Origin: Galaxea fascicularis
Lineage: Eukaryota; Cnidaria; Anthozoa; Scleractinia; Euphylliidae
Assembly (NCBI GenBank): GCA_948470475.1
Contig: OX419342.1
Location: forward strand, 26,938,854 to 27,002,853
Direction of reading: 5' to 3'
DNA length: 64,000 nucleotides
The position numbers were made by a program, and so were the translations under genes. The notes under the pieces are model-generated. The model saw only the letters and a list, made by a program, of their open reading frames with translations. It ran no database searches and was not told the DNA's origin. Position 1 is the first letter of the stretch, and every line of letters starts with the position of its first letter. Of the stretch, positions 12,646-21,392 are shown in pieces.

Positions 12646-12790
12646 ACAAAATCCGTCCACAGTTCGGCTGTAATATTTGAGCACCATGCTCGTTTGAAAA
12701 AAAAAAAGTGAGAGAGCGGTCCGAAACGCAAAATGGTTTTTTCCTCGCTTCAAGATCTCCATATCCTCTGTTTTAAACGGCCGACTCGTC

Positions 12791-13042
12791 TCCGAGAGAA
12801 AATCAAAAGTCAATAGCGCCATTTACTTGGCTGTAGTCGTCTAAAAATCCATTTTTGAAGTCCGCGATTCGGCTTCCACGGTCGTGCAAACATGTTAGGT
12901 TGCGTTGTGAAAAACAAAAATGAAGATATCCGAACTTGAAAATAGTCTTTCATCGCCTTTGAAACCTCCACATCCTCTTGCTGTTCACCGCCAATTCGTC
13001 TGTAGGAGAGTATCGTGTCATTTTGAGTTCGACGGAGCTTCA
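12791..13042 (-). repeat. Diverged subterminal repeat, copy 2
   Basis: About 250 bp starting TCCGAGAGAAAATC, about 85-90 percent similar by eye to 13195-13447. On the minus strand it is open and encodes a short Arg/Trp-rich segment (FARPWKPNRGLQKWIFRR) immediately before a GTAAAT donor-like site. Confidence 0.75.
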
Positions 13043-13194
13043 TCACAATTCAAAGAGGTGAGAAAAATATATCTTGGAAATATCACATCGATCCCTGCAC
13101 GGTAAAATAGGGCGCAACTTTCCAAGCCTGTGAAAACAAATTGAAAATCAGGTGTGCGAACACTATACCATTTCGAAGGATCGGTCAAATGGAT

Positions 13195-13447
13195 TTCCGA
13201 GAGAAAATCGAAATTCAAAAGCGCCATTTACCTGGCTGTAGCCTCTTTCCTGGTCGTCTAAAAATCCATTTCAAGTCCGCGATTCGGCTTCCACGGTCGT
13301 GCAAACACGTTAGGTTGCGTTGTAAAAAAATGAAGCAATCCAAAGGGGAAAATAGTCTTTCATCTCCTTTGAAACCTCCACATCCTCTTGCTGTTGACCG
13401 CCGATTCGTCTGTAGAAGAGTATCGTTTCCTGTCGAGCTTCGCAGAG
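13195..13447 (-). repeat. Diverged subterminal repeat, copy 3
   Basis: Partner of copy 2 at 12791-13042, about 405 bp away, with the same donor-like site (rc of TTTACCTGG near 13230). The minus-strand peptide segment is interrupted by an in-frame stop here, so at least this copy is not simply an intact exon. Confidence 0.75.
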
Positions 13448-13824
13448 CTCAGTTATCCTCATGTTAAGAGGACCAAACCTGGGGTCGCCGCGAGCGAGCG
13501 GCCATTACCTACGGAATGATGGACGACCTTCGGTCCGTTTCTCGAAAGTCCCGAAAACCTAAGGGGCCCCAAAACTGCGATGCGCTTCTGCTGAAACGCT
13601 GGTCTTTCGCTGTGATTTCAAGACACGAAAAGGGAAATTGATCGCAAAATGTCCCACCTGAAAACGTTTTCGTTTTTGAAACACATAGCAAATTAGGCCC
13701 GAGAAGTCTCTTGAGTTTCGGGAAACGCACGCCTTGATGGAGCAAACCACGTGCGAACTTGACCAGTTCTGACCGGTTAAGGAGCTATTGTGCTTTGGGA
13801 ACCAATGGGATGTTGTGGGGCGTG

Positions 13825-13975
13825 TGGCGTGAGCCTTGACGTGTCGACCTTGACGTGGCGTGAGCCTTGACGTGTCGAGTGGGGTGCTCGAAATTGACCA
13901 ATGAGGAACGAGCTGTGGCATGAGGCTTGACGTGGCGTGGCGTGAGCATTGACGTCATGAACGACTCGTATAAAA
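13825..13975 (+). promoter_or_regulatory. polB promoter with TTGACGT repeats, CCAAT box and TATA box
   Basis: Five TTGACGT repeats occur between about 13835 and 13955. The last is a perfect cAMP-response palindrome TGACGTCA (13950-13957). CCAAT lies at 13898-13902 and TATAAAA at 13969-13975, 35 bp before the polymerase ATG. In animals CRE/ATF sites bind bZIP factors. Use here as a host-driven early promoter is inferred. Confidence 0.75.
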
Positions 13976-14009
13976 CAGGACACCCGGAGTGACGCGAGCC
14001 ATTTGAAGG

Positions 14010-17000
14010 ATGGATCAGCACGAGTGGGACGAAGACTTTTGGAACGACGGTGTGTCCGATGCAGAATTGATCCGCGCTGCCGCTGCTGTCGAAGAGGGAC
14101 CCATGCAGACTGGCGGTCGATTCGACTTCGACCTGGACCCCGTGGTGGATCGACGAAGCGAGCGGATGGGCGTAGAGGAGCGCGTGTTTCGGGCGCGCGT
14201 TCGCCAGAGAGGTCAACTGGAGCCCGGGCAAAATATCGCGGCAACCTTGACGCGAGGGTTGCGGGCCAGCATGAACCGTTTATTGGATGACGACGACGAC
14301 ATCGAGGATCGCGACCGCGTGTTCTTCACGTTGGGATCGGACCGTTTGGCCAATAACTATAATGGATGGGGTCTACGTGCTGGCGAATGGCGGCGGAATG
14401 ATTTTCGCGTGGAGGAGATGTTGAAACATTTGGCCCGAATGCTGAATTCGAACGAACAGTTTGAAATGGACGACTCGTTTCAATTGGCGTTCGTACACGT
14501 GCGGTCTCGACCTCAAGGTGGCGGTCAGCGTCGACGATTCAAACCGGGCCATCGATCCATGGCGGTGTTGCGAAGGATGAAACAGACGGTGGTCCGCATA
14601 CAGCCGACGCGCGAGAATACGTGTTGCGCGCGAGCCATCGTGACGGCCCGAGCCAAAGCGGAACATCATCCGAAATGGCGAGCGTTCTTGCGAGGTCGTG
14701 CCATTCAAGGGTTGGAAGCCGACCGACTGCACGAGTTGGCGGGCGTGCCTCGTGGGAAATGCGGGGACAACGAGTTGAAGCGTTTCGCGGCCCACCCGAG
14801 CATGTACGATTACCGGATCGTGGTGATCGATGCGGACCGGTGTTTCGAGGCGTTCGCGTACGGATTCGGGCACAAGATATTGGGACTGTTGCACGAGAAG
14901 GGACATTACGATACCATTACGTCCTTGCCCGGTTTCTTCGGCACGAGTTACGTGTGCGCGTATTGCTTCAAAGGGTACAACAACCAAGGACAGCATCGAT
15001 GTTTGCGCAACGAGAACCATTGCGGGGCCTGCTTGCAAGAGGGATGCTCCGACCACGCTCGAGCCCGTTCGCAGCGCGGAACGGCGACCGTACGATGCGA
15101 CCACTGTTTGCGCCAGTTTTACGGCTCGACTTGTTTGGAGAATCACTTGGGATACAGTCACGACGGGAAGCCCGTGGCGTTCGGCAAACCCAGCGTCTGC
15201 AGCGTGCGTCGGAAATGTAAGGGGTGTTTGAAATTGTTGCGGGGTGTCAAGGAAATGAAAGAACACGTGTGCGGACACGCCACCTGCCCCTCGTGCAAGG
15301 AGTACGTGCCGATGGACACCCATCGTTGTTTTCTTCAAGTGGCCAAGCGACCCGCCGAATTGCAGAAAGAGAAACGCGCCGAGAGGAGAGGTCGGCGGGT
15401 GCGACGTGGCGCGGCGGCGGGGTTCCAGACGCTTCGCGCCAACGAGAACAGTGACGCCGAGGAGTGCAGCGACGACGAGGAGAAAGAACCCTTGCACGTC
15501 TTCTTCGACATCGAATGCATGCAAGAAGACGGGCGTCACGTGCCGAATCTCGTGGTAGCGGAGACCGAGAAAGACGATCGACCCTTTCGTTTCCCGGGGG
15601 ACTCCTGCATCCGTGACTTTTTGGAGTGGCTCGACACCCTGACGGAGGAAGACACGCGACCCCTCACCGTGATCGCCCATAATTTCCAGGGCTACGACAG
15701 TTACCCGGTGATCGACGAGTACCATCGTCAGAAAATTCAGATCGATCAAGTACGCAATGGTGCCAAAGTCCTAGCCCTGCAGCGCGACGGGATCCGATTC
15801 ATCGACTCGCTGTCATTCTTCCAAATGCCCCTGTCCGCCTTCCCCAAGACCTTTGGCCTGACCGAGCTGAAGAAGGGATACTTCCCTCACTTATTCAATA
15901 CCCGCGAGAACGCCGAGTACGTGGGATCCATCCCGGCCAAGGACTACTACATGCCGGAAGGCATGTCCGTCAAAGGACGAAAAGATTTCGAGGCCTGGCA
16001 CGCGAAGCAAGTGACGGATGGTGTAGAGTTTGACTTTGCCAAAGAACTCGTCAGTTACTGTGAGTCCGACGTGCGCCTGCTGAAGGAGGGTTGCCTCACC
16101 TTCAAACGATTGTTTGAAGCCAAAACGAGTTTCAACCCTTTTGAACAAATCACCATCGCCTCGGCGTGCAACAGGGACCTTCGTATGAACCGGATGATCC
16201 CCGAAAGTATTGCGAGCGAGCCGTTGAACGGATGGCGAATGACGACCCGACATTCTCGCGGGGCCATGGAATGGTTGCTGTGGCGGGAGCACGGATTGCG
16301 CCAATCGCATTGGATGGCCTTGACCGACGATGAACAGGAGGGGGAGGACATGATGATGTTAGCTTACCCCGACGCGGCTCATTTCCATCACCCGCTCTGG
16401 CGTACGTACATCCGACACGCACGCAACCAGGGGGAGTACCTGGTCCCGGGAACGCGTTTTCGCCTGGATGGTTACGACCCGGAGACCCGCACAGCCTACG
16501 AATTCCACGGGTGCTTTTGGCACGGGTGCCGCAGCTGTTACCCCCAACGGTCGGAGGAACATCGCCGTCTGCTGGATCGATCGATGGAGGACGTGCGGGT
16601 GCTGACGGAACGAAAGAAGGAAGGTTTGACGAGCAGGGGGTATCGGGTGATCGAGATGTGGGAGTGTGAGTGGAACCGCCTCAAGCGAGAGGACGAGGAC
16701 GTGCGCGCTTTCGTGGAGGGTCTCGACTTGCAAGATCCCTTGGATCCCCGCGAGGCGTTTTTTGGCGGTCGTACGAATGCCATTCAACTGCACGCCCTGG
16801 TGGACGAATCCCTCGGAGAGGAGATCCGGTACTACGATTATACGAGTCTGTACCCGTACGTCAACAAGACGGGCATGTACCCCGTGGGCCACCCCGAATT
16901 CATTTACGACCCCGACACCACGAGCCTGGACGGGTATTTTGGATTGGTCAAGTGCACGGTGTTGCCGCCGGAAGGGTTGTTTCATCCCGTGTTGCCCTAC

Positions 17001-18134
17001 CGCACCCACGAGAAATTGACGTTCCCGCTGTGTCGCCGTTGCGTGGAAGACAATGTGGATCGTCCGTTGTTGGACAGGGTGAGTTACTGCTCGCACTCGG
17101 ACGAAGACCGGGCGCTGATCGGGACGTGGTGCACCCCGGAACTCGCTAAAGCAGTGGAGATGGGGTACGTGATCAAGGCCATTCACGAGGTCTGGCATTT
17201 CCCCGAGAGCCGCGCGGGTCTCTTCGAGGACTACGTGAACGCTTGGCTCAAAATCAAAGAGGAAGCCAGTGGATGGCCCCGCGCCGACATGACGGAGGCG
17301 GAGAAGCAGCAGTACCTCAACGACTACAAGCGACGCGAGGGGATCCAACTCGACCACGATAAGATGGAGAAGAACCCCGGTCTCCGTGCTCTCGCCAAGA
17401 TGATGCTGAACAGCATGTGGGGCAAGTTCGGGCAGAGGGAGAACAAGACGCAAGTGAAGGAGTTTGTGGACCCCCAATCCATGCATGCCTTTTTGGATAG
17501 TGACGGAAACGACATCAAATACGTCAGCCCCTTGACGGAAGAGCGGGTGGAGGTCCACTTTCAAAAAGAGCACGACGACCGGGGCGTCTCGCCCAACCTC
17601 AACATCTTTGTGGCGGCCTTCACCACCTGTTGGGCGCGCTTGAGACTCTACGAGGCGTTGGAGCTGTTGGACGAGCGGGTGCTCTATTTTGACACCGATT
17701 CGGTGATCTTCGTCCACCGCCCGGGAGAACCCGACCCACCCCTCGGCGAATATCTGGGGGATTTCAAAAACGAACTAGAGGCAGACGACACTATCATGGA
17801 ATTCTGTTCGGGAGGGCCCAAAAACTACGGGTATAAGACTCTGACCGGTCACACCTGCTGCAAGGTGCGGGGATTTTCCCTGAACAGCGAAGGGAGTGCC
17901 CAATTGAATTACGAGGTGCTGCGTCGGAATACCCTGGACGAAGTGCAGTCTCCCCTTCGCGAACCGCGGTGGCGCCGTATCACGAAATCCCATAACATTG
18001 TGCGGGATGCCAAACAGTATCAACTGTACACGCAACCCCAGTACAAGGACTATCGCCTAGTGTACAGTAAGAGGGTCTTGGACCCCGTCACCGCGCGTAC
18101 GTATCCGTACGGCTACGAACGATGCCCACCATGA
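14010..18134 (+). CDS. polB: Protein-primed family B DNA polymerase
   Basis: 1374 codons, intact. It copies element DNA using a protein primer, as in adenoviruses and Polintons. In order it has an acidic N-terminus, a basic region at about 150-200, a Cys/His-rich zinc-binding region at about 313-450, a 3'-5' exonuclease with Exo I (FFDIEC, about 498), Exo II (AHNFQGYD, about 555) and Exo III (YCESDVRLL, about 681), an endonuclease-like insert (FHGCFWHGC, about 830), and then palm motifs A (DYTSLYP, about 945), B (KMMLNSMWGKFG, about 1129) and C (FDTDSV, about 1226). All catalytic carboxylates are present. The start is the first ATG after a TATA box 35 bp upstream. The length suits the large animal Polinton polymerases. 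Element B has no counterpart. Confidence 0.97.
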   Translation: MDQHEWDEDFWNDGVSDAELIRAAAAVEEGPMQTGGRFDFDLDPVVDRRSERMGVEERVFRARVRQRGQLEPGQNIAATLTRGLRASMNRLLDDDDDIEDRDRVFFTLGSDRLANNYNGWGLRAGEWRRNDFRVEEMLKHLARMLNSNEQFEMDDSFQLAFVHVRSRPQGGGQRRRFKPGHRSMAVLRRMKQTVVRIQPTRENTCCARAIVTARAKAEHHPKWRAFLRGRAIQGLEADRLHELAGVPRGKCGDNELKRFAAHPSMYDYRIVVIDADRCFEAFAYGFGHKILGLLHEKGHYDTITSLPGFFGTSYVCAYCFKGYNNQGQHRCLRNENHCGACLQEGCSDHARARSQRGTATVRCDHCLRQFYGSTCLENHLGYSHDGKPVAFGKPSVCSVRRKCKGCLKLLRGVKEMKEHVCGHATCPSCKEYVPMDTHRCFLQVAKRPAELQKEKRAERRGRRVRRGAAAGFQTLRANENSDAEECSDDEEKEPLHVFFDIECMQEDGRHVPNLVVAETEKDDRPFRFPGDSCIRDFLEWLDTLTEEDTRPLTVIAHNFQGYDSYPVIDEYHRQKIQIDQVRNGAKVLALQRDGIRFIDSLSFFQMPLSAFPKTFGLTELKKGYFPHLFNTRENAEYVGSIPAKDYYMPEGMSVKGRKDFEAWHAKQVTDGVEFDFAKELVSYCESDVRLLKEGCLTFKRLFEAKTSFNPFEQITIASACNRDLRMNRMIPESIASEPLNGWRMTTRHSRGAMEWLLWREHGLRQSHWMALTDDEQEGEDMMMLAYPDAAHFHHPLWRTYIRHARNQGEYLVPGTRFRLDGYDPETRTAYEFHGCFWHGCRSCYPQRSEEHRRLLDRSMEDVRVLTERKKEGLTSRGYRVIEMWECEWNRLKREDEDVRAFVEGLDLQDPLDPREAFFGGRTNAIQLHALVDESLGEEIRYYDYTSLYPYVNKTGMYPVGHPEFIYDPDTTSLDGYFGLVKCTVLPPEGLFHPVLPYRTHEKLTFPLCRRCVEDNVDRPLLDRVSYCSHSDEDRALIGTWCTPELAKAVEMGYVIKAIHEVWHFPESRAGLFEDYVNAWLKIKEEASGWPRADMTEAEKQQYLNDYKRREGIQLDHDKMEKNPGLRALAKMMLNSMWGKFGQRENKTQVKEFVDPQSMHAFLDSDGNDIKYVSPLTEERVEVHFQKEHDDRGVSPNLNIFVAAFTTCWARLRLYEALELLDERVLYFDTDSVIFVHRPGEPDPPLGEYLGDFKNELEADDTIMEFCSGGPKNYGYKTLTGHTCCKVRGFSLNSEGSAQLNYEVLRRNTLDEVQSPLREPRWRRITKSHNIVRDAKQYQLYTQPQYKDYRLVYSKRVLDPVTARTYPYGYERCPP

Positions 18135-18191
18135 GAAGAACAAGACCATGAACATTTGTGTTTCTCTTGTGTATCGCGTTTTTACGAACTG

Positions 18192-18275
18192 GTGTTCTTG
18201 TTCCTCCTGTTTGCCTTGTTTTTCACCACGTTCCAATTAAAAAATCAAGGAGCTGCCGTTGTTTATTATTTATAA
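18192..18275 (+). pseudogene. Remnant hydrophobic peptide downstream of polB
   Basis: In the frame that continues past the polB stop codon, a Leu/Phe-rich segment (LVFLFLLFALFFTTFQ) is followed by KNQGAAV and a stop. The DNA is similar (about 75 percent by eye over about 80 bp) to the TIR of element B at 63731-63812 and 45853-45935, where the same frame gives a hydrophobic stretch plus NNQGAAV. No ATG is in frame, so it is either an exon of a spliced small membrane protein or a remnant. Confidence 0.45.
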
Positions 18276-18463
18276 AAAGAAGAGACGGACGCTTGCATTT
18301 TTTTTTTCAAAGCATGTATTTTAATGTCTCATTAAAAAAAAACAATTTCAAACACAACTTGGCTTGCATGATGCGTCTCACGATGGCTTCGGTCCAAGTC
18401 TGGTCCGCGGGGAGGGTGTCCAATTATCTTCCGGTCTGCCTTCCATTCGTCCCTTAAGGTAAC
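18276..18463. other. Junction between the polB module and the shared core
   Basis: Low-complexity TATAAAAA and poly-T stretches. Similarity to element B begins at about 18464 (GATGGGTCAGGGGAACGATG), inside the Cys-rich gene. This is the right breakpoint of the A-specific segment. Confidence 0.65.
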
Positions 18464-18764
18464 ACGATGGGTCAGGGGAACGATGGGCGAGGACTACACC
18501 CCGAAACCCGAACCCAAAGCAGAGGTGGAGGAGGATGTGGCCACCCCCGCCTCGGTCTTTGAGCCCCTTTACGAAAAGGCCTTGCGAGAACGCGATCTGT
18601 GGCGTGCACGGTGTGACGACCTGTTAGACCTGGTGTTGTGTGAGTACTGTGAGGACGAGAAAAACCAGGTGTACCAACGTGGGACCCCCGAAGAAGTGTT
18701 GTGCTGGAAACCCTGTAATTGTAGTTGGCCTTGTAATCGCGTGCGGTCCATTTTTAAAGATTAA
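18464..18764 (+). pseudogene. 5'-truncated Cys-rich protein gene
   Basis: Matches the C-terminal third of the 237-aa protein of element B (59451-60164). From ATG 18483 it leaves 93 codons: an acidic stretch, then a zinc-binding-like tail with CEYC and CWKPCNCSWPC clusters. The N-terminal duplicated domain present in B has been replaced by polB-side sequence. No TATA-like box sits at the usual distance before 18483. Whether the fragment is still expressed is open. Confidence 0.75.
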
Positions 18765-18850
18765 ACCGTTAAAGACCTCATTCCGAGGTGTGTTGTTGTT
18801 GTAGTGTATGCATGTTGACCTTCCCCTCACCCACGACCCTAGACAAATAG

Positions 18851-18859
18851 CATAAAAAG
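18851..18859 (+). promoter_or_regulatory. TATA-like box (CATAAAAAG)
   Basis: Lies 32 bp before ATG 18891. It is conserved in element B, upstream of 59330 on the minus strand. Confidence 0.6.
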
Positions 18860-18890
18860 ACGGGACGCCGTGGCACGGGGGTCAGACGAG

Positions 18891-19928
18891 ATGAGGGGAC
18901 TCAGGGACATGTACGTGACCCTGTCGAGCGACACGACGCCCGAATTTCCCCAGAACACGGCGGCGTCCTTTCAAGTGCGATTAGCCACTCCCCTGACGTT
19001 TGGAGAGCCTGGGTGGGAAGTGGCCTTGAGCAGTCTGGTCATGCGCGATCGTGGGATGGACGTCACCCTCTTGCACGACCAACCTAGCAAGGCCTTGTTG
19101 GTCACGACCACCCGATTACTGAAAGAGGGGGATTCGGACTTTCCCTGGACGATCAAGAACCAAGTCCTTGTCAGTGACATGGTGGCCTCGAATACTCGAC
19201 ATCCCTTGCCATCGGGCGAAGCGTTCATGAAAGCCTTGATCGAACAATGGTTGTTGAAAGTCAATCTGTTTGACTACGAAGACGGAACCCTGCAGATCCG
19301 CCCCCGCGTGAGTTGGGACACCTCCAATGGTGCCATGGAGATGATTGTCGATGGATTCGATGGAACGACCTTTGAATTGAACAAGAGTTTGTGTTTCAAG
19401 ATGGGTTGGTTGGTGCCCGACCCATCGCAAAGCTTGTCATTTCTCCTAGGCCACAATGCCATTCCCGAATTGCGTCAAGTGGTCACGGGCCCGGCCCCAA
19501 GGTGGGGTCACACGGTGGACTCCATCATTGCTCACGGTGACGTGCTGCTAAAATACGATTCCACGCGTGACACGGTCATGTTTTCGTCTAAAGTGAAATG
19601 GCGCTTCGTGCGTCTGAATGACGCCTTCGACAGTGTGGTGGGCAAGACGCACCACACGCAGGGTCTGCACATCTATTCCAACGTGGGACGTGCCGTCATG
19701 GTGGGGGATCGGACGACCGATCTCTTGCAAGAGGTGCCGCACTTGCAGCGAGGGGAGGGTTGTGTGTATTACGAACCCTCGCAAGAACGATTTCGGTCTG
19801 TGCGCTATTACGGACTGGAGGTGGCCAGCGTCAGTTTGAGGGATGGGTTGGGGCATGCGTTGCCCACGGCACAAGTGGGTCGCACGCACACGACGGTCAC
19901 CTTGCATTTCAGACGCAGGAAGTCATAA
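18891..19928 (+). CDS. 345-aa virion-protein candidate, paralogue 1
   Basis: 345 aa from ATG 18891. The open frame extends upstream only from a GTG. The N-terminus has the motif MYVTLSSD, then a beta-rich segment (RLATPLTFGEPGWEVALSSL, about residues 32-51). The C-terminus holds VGDRTTDLLQEV and a closing TVTLHFRR. The same order of motifs is found in the product of 21374-22411, so the two are paralogues flanking the integrase. This 'YVTLPS' type is common in animal Maverick elements. I infer a structural role (penton, spike or other minor capsid protein), but it is not assigned with certainty. There are no membrane segments. Element B has a near-identical copy. Confidence 0.8.
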   Translation: MRGLRDMYVTLSSDTTPEFPQNTAASFQVRLATPLTFGEPGWEVALSSLVMRDRGMDVTLLHDQPSKALLVTTTRLLKEGDSDFPWTIKNQVLVSDMVASNTRHPLPSGEAFMKALIEQWLLKVNLFDYEDGTLQIRPRVSWDTSNGAMEMIVDGFDGTTFELNKSLCFKMGWLVPDPSQSLSFLLGHNAIPELRQVVTGPAPRWGHTVDSIIAHGDVLLKYDSTRDTVMFSSKVKWRFVRLNDAFDSVVGKTHHTQGLHIYSNVGRAVMVGDRTTDLLQEVPHLQRGEGCVYYEPSQERFRSVRYYGLEVASVSLRDGLGHALPTAQVGRTHTTVTLHFRRRKS

Positions 19929-19930
19929 AA
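19924..19930 (+). promoter_or_regulatory. TATA-like box containing the stop codon of the gene before
   Basis: CATAAAA, in which TAA (19926-19928) ends the 345-aa gene. The next ATG is 42 bp downstream (19972). Confidence 0.5.
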
Positions 19931-19971
19931 CCGGGCCGTCCGCCACCTTGACTCATCAGTGTGCGAAAACC

Positions 19972-20316
19972 ATGACGACGTGCGCAGACGTGTGGAGTCG
20001 ATGCCGTTGGGTCATGTTGCGCACGGTATGTCGATCGCTCGTGGCCGTCATAGGGGCACCAAGTAAGGATGTGTTCGCCATGGACGCGGCCGCCGATGGC
20101 ACTCCCCTCGACGTCTTCGAATACCTTCTCGACGAGTTGCACTGGGGGACCTTCACAGCCTTTGTGGTGTGGTTGGACGAGGGGTACCCTTGGCCAGAAA
20201 GTTGGCAATGGTACCGCAAGATACATAAAACGTACGGGCTATGCCTGCCCACCATTCGAGAGTTGGCGTGGCGTCGATTTTGCCTGTGGGTGACGGACAG
20301 ACTTCGACGACCATGA
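19972..20316 (+). CDS. Unknown 114-aa protein upstream of the integrase
   Basis: 114 aa from ATG 19972, the first start after the TATA-like box. The same start is conserved in element B. It has a basic Trp/Arg/Cys-rich N-terminus and an acidic middle (LDVFEYLLDELHWGTF). No family was recognised. Its stop overlaps the integrase start by four bases (ATGA), suggesting coupled expression from one mRNA. Conservation of length and frame in the second element argues that it is real. Confidence 0.7.
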   Translation: MTTCADVWSRCRWVMLRTVCRSLVAVIGAPSKDVFAMDAAADGTPLDVFEYLLDELHWGTFTAFVVWLDEGYPWPESWQWYRKIHKTYGLCLPTIRELAWRRFCLWVTDRLRRP

Positions 20317-21392
20317 AGAAAAAAGAGACCATAAAGCCCACAACGGCAGCATCCTACGAGGACCCTGCAGCGCCCGGGGCCTTGGGCGGGGTGGCCCGGT
20401 TTGCACGCGCTCACGGGTGGTCCCTCAAGAAGGCACGCACCTTGTTGGAAAAGAATTTGGCCTACACGTTGCACAAACCCCCGCGTCGGCGGTTTTTGAC
20501 GCTGCCTGTCTTGGTGTTTCATCGCGACCAGCAATGGGTGGCCGATCTAGTGGAAATGCAGCGCGTGGCCCGCCACAACCGCGGCATACGTTACCTCCTG
20601 ACCGTGGTGGACGTCTTGTCAAAATACGCCTGGGTGCGTCCGTTGAAAAACAAGACGGGCGCCGAGGTCGTGCGAGCCTTTCGAAGCATTCTCAAGGACG
20701 GTGGACGCCGGCCACAAACCTTGCAAACGGACAAAGGCAAAGAATTTTACAACGCTACTGTGCAGGCCTGGTTGAAGCGAGAAGGCATTCATCATTTTTC
20801 CACGAAAGGGGATGCCAAAGCCGCCGTGGTGGAACGGTTCAATCGCACGCTCAAGGGCCGAATGTACCGCTATTTCACCGCCGCCAACACGTTGAAGTAC
20901 ATCGACATCCTGCCCGACTTGGTGGCTGGGTATAATGCCTCCAAGCACCGTAGCATTGGTTTGGCACCGAGAAAAGTGACGCCGGAGAACGAGGAGTTTG
21001 TGTGGCAGCGATTGTACGGTTTACGGTTGAAACCTGATCGGAGGCGACCTCGATTGGCCAGAGGGGATCGCGTGCGCTTGAGCAAACGCACGAGACTCTT
21101 CAAGAAAGGGTATTTGCCTCAATGGACGGAGGAAGTGTTTGTCGTGCAACGCGTGGTGCCGGGGGTTCCCATCACCTACAAAATCGAAGAAATGGATGGC
21201 ACATCCGTGGAGGGGACGTTTTACGAAGAGGATCTACAAAAAGTCACCGTGGACGACGACACCTTGTGGCGCATCGAAAAAGTACTTAAACGGCGTGGCA
21301 AGCGAGCGTTGGTGAGATGGAAAGGGTGGCCGGCCAAATACGATAGTTGGATCCCCACGTCGGACCTCAAGGCATGGAAGAGCTCTACGTGA
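20313..21392 (+). CDS. int: Retroviral-type integrase with C-terminal chromodomain
   Basis: 359 aa from ATG 20313. The frame is open farther upstream, but this ATG overlaps the previous stop and is conserved in B. It inserts the element into host DNA. The rve core shows D78 (WVADLVEM), D140 (QTDKGKEFYN) and E174 (VVERFNRTLKG), a D,D(33)E triad. A chromodomain fills about residues 317-353 (RIEKVLKRR, then VRWKGWPAKYDSWIP), which in relatives binds modified histone tails and guides target choice. The N-terminus (about 1-60) is short and basic without an obvious HHCC finger. The 3' end overlaps the next gene by 19 bp. Confidence 0.95.
   Translation: MKKKETIKPTTAASYEDPAAPGALGGVARFARAHGWSLKKARTLLEKNLAYTLHKPPRRRFLTLPVLVFHRDQQWVADLVEMQRVARHNRGIRYLLTVVDVLSKYAWVRPLKNKTGAEVVRAFRSILKDGGRRPQTLQTDKGKEFYNATVQAWLKREGIHHFSTKGDAKAAVVERFNRTLKGRMYRYFTAANTLKYIDILPDLVAGYNASKHRSIGLAPRKVTPENEEFVWQRLYGLRLKPDRRRPRLARGDRVRLSKRTRLFKKGYLPQWTEEVFVVQRVVPGVPITYKIEEMDGTSVEGTFYEEDLQKVTVDDDTLWRIEKVLKRRGKRALVRWKGWPAKYDSWIPTSDLKAWKSST

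Larger units (their letters stand above)
11596..13799. other. A left subterminal region, no clear plus-strand gene
   Basis: About 2.2 kb between the TIR and the polymerase promoter. It holds a 56-bp tandem repeat (11778-11888) and three related blocks listed separately. Several CCAGGTAAAT-like donor motifs read on the minus strand, for example near 12621, 12832 and 13233, each after a short open segment. This suggests an outward-reading, possibly spliced transcription unit like the one in the TIRs of element B. About 13500-13790 resembles a dispersed repeat. No protein family was recognised. Confidence 0.45.

Noticed and set aside
14373..15749. 458-codon minus-strand frame (and 452 codons at 16359-17717)
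   Set aside because: Antisense shadows of the GC-rich polB gene, with no promoter and no domain. polB motifs are complete on the plus strand.
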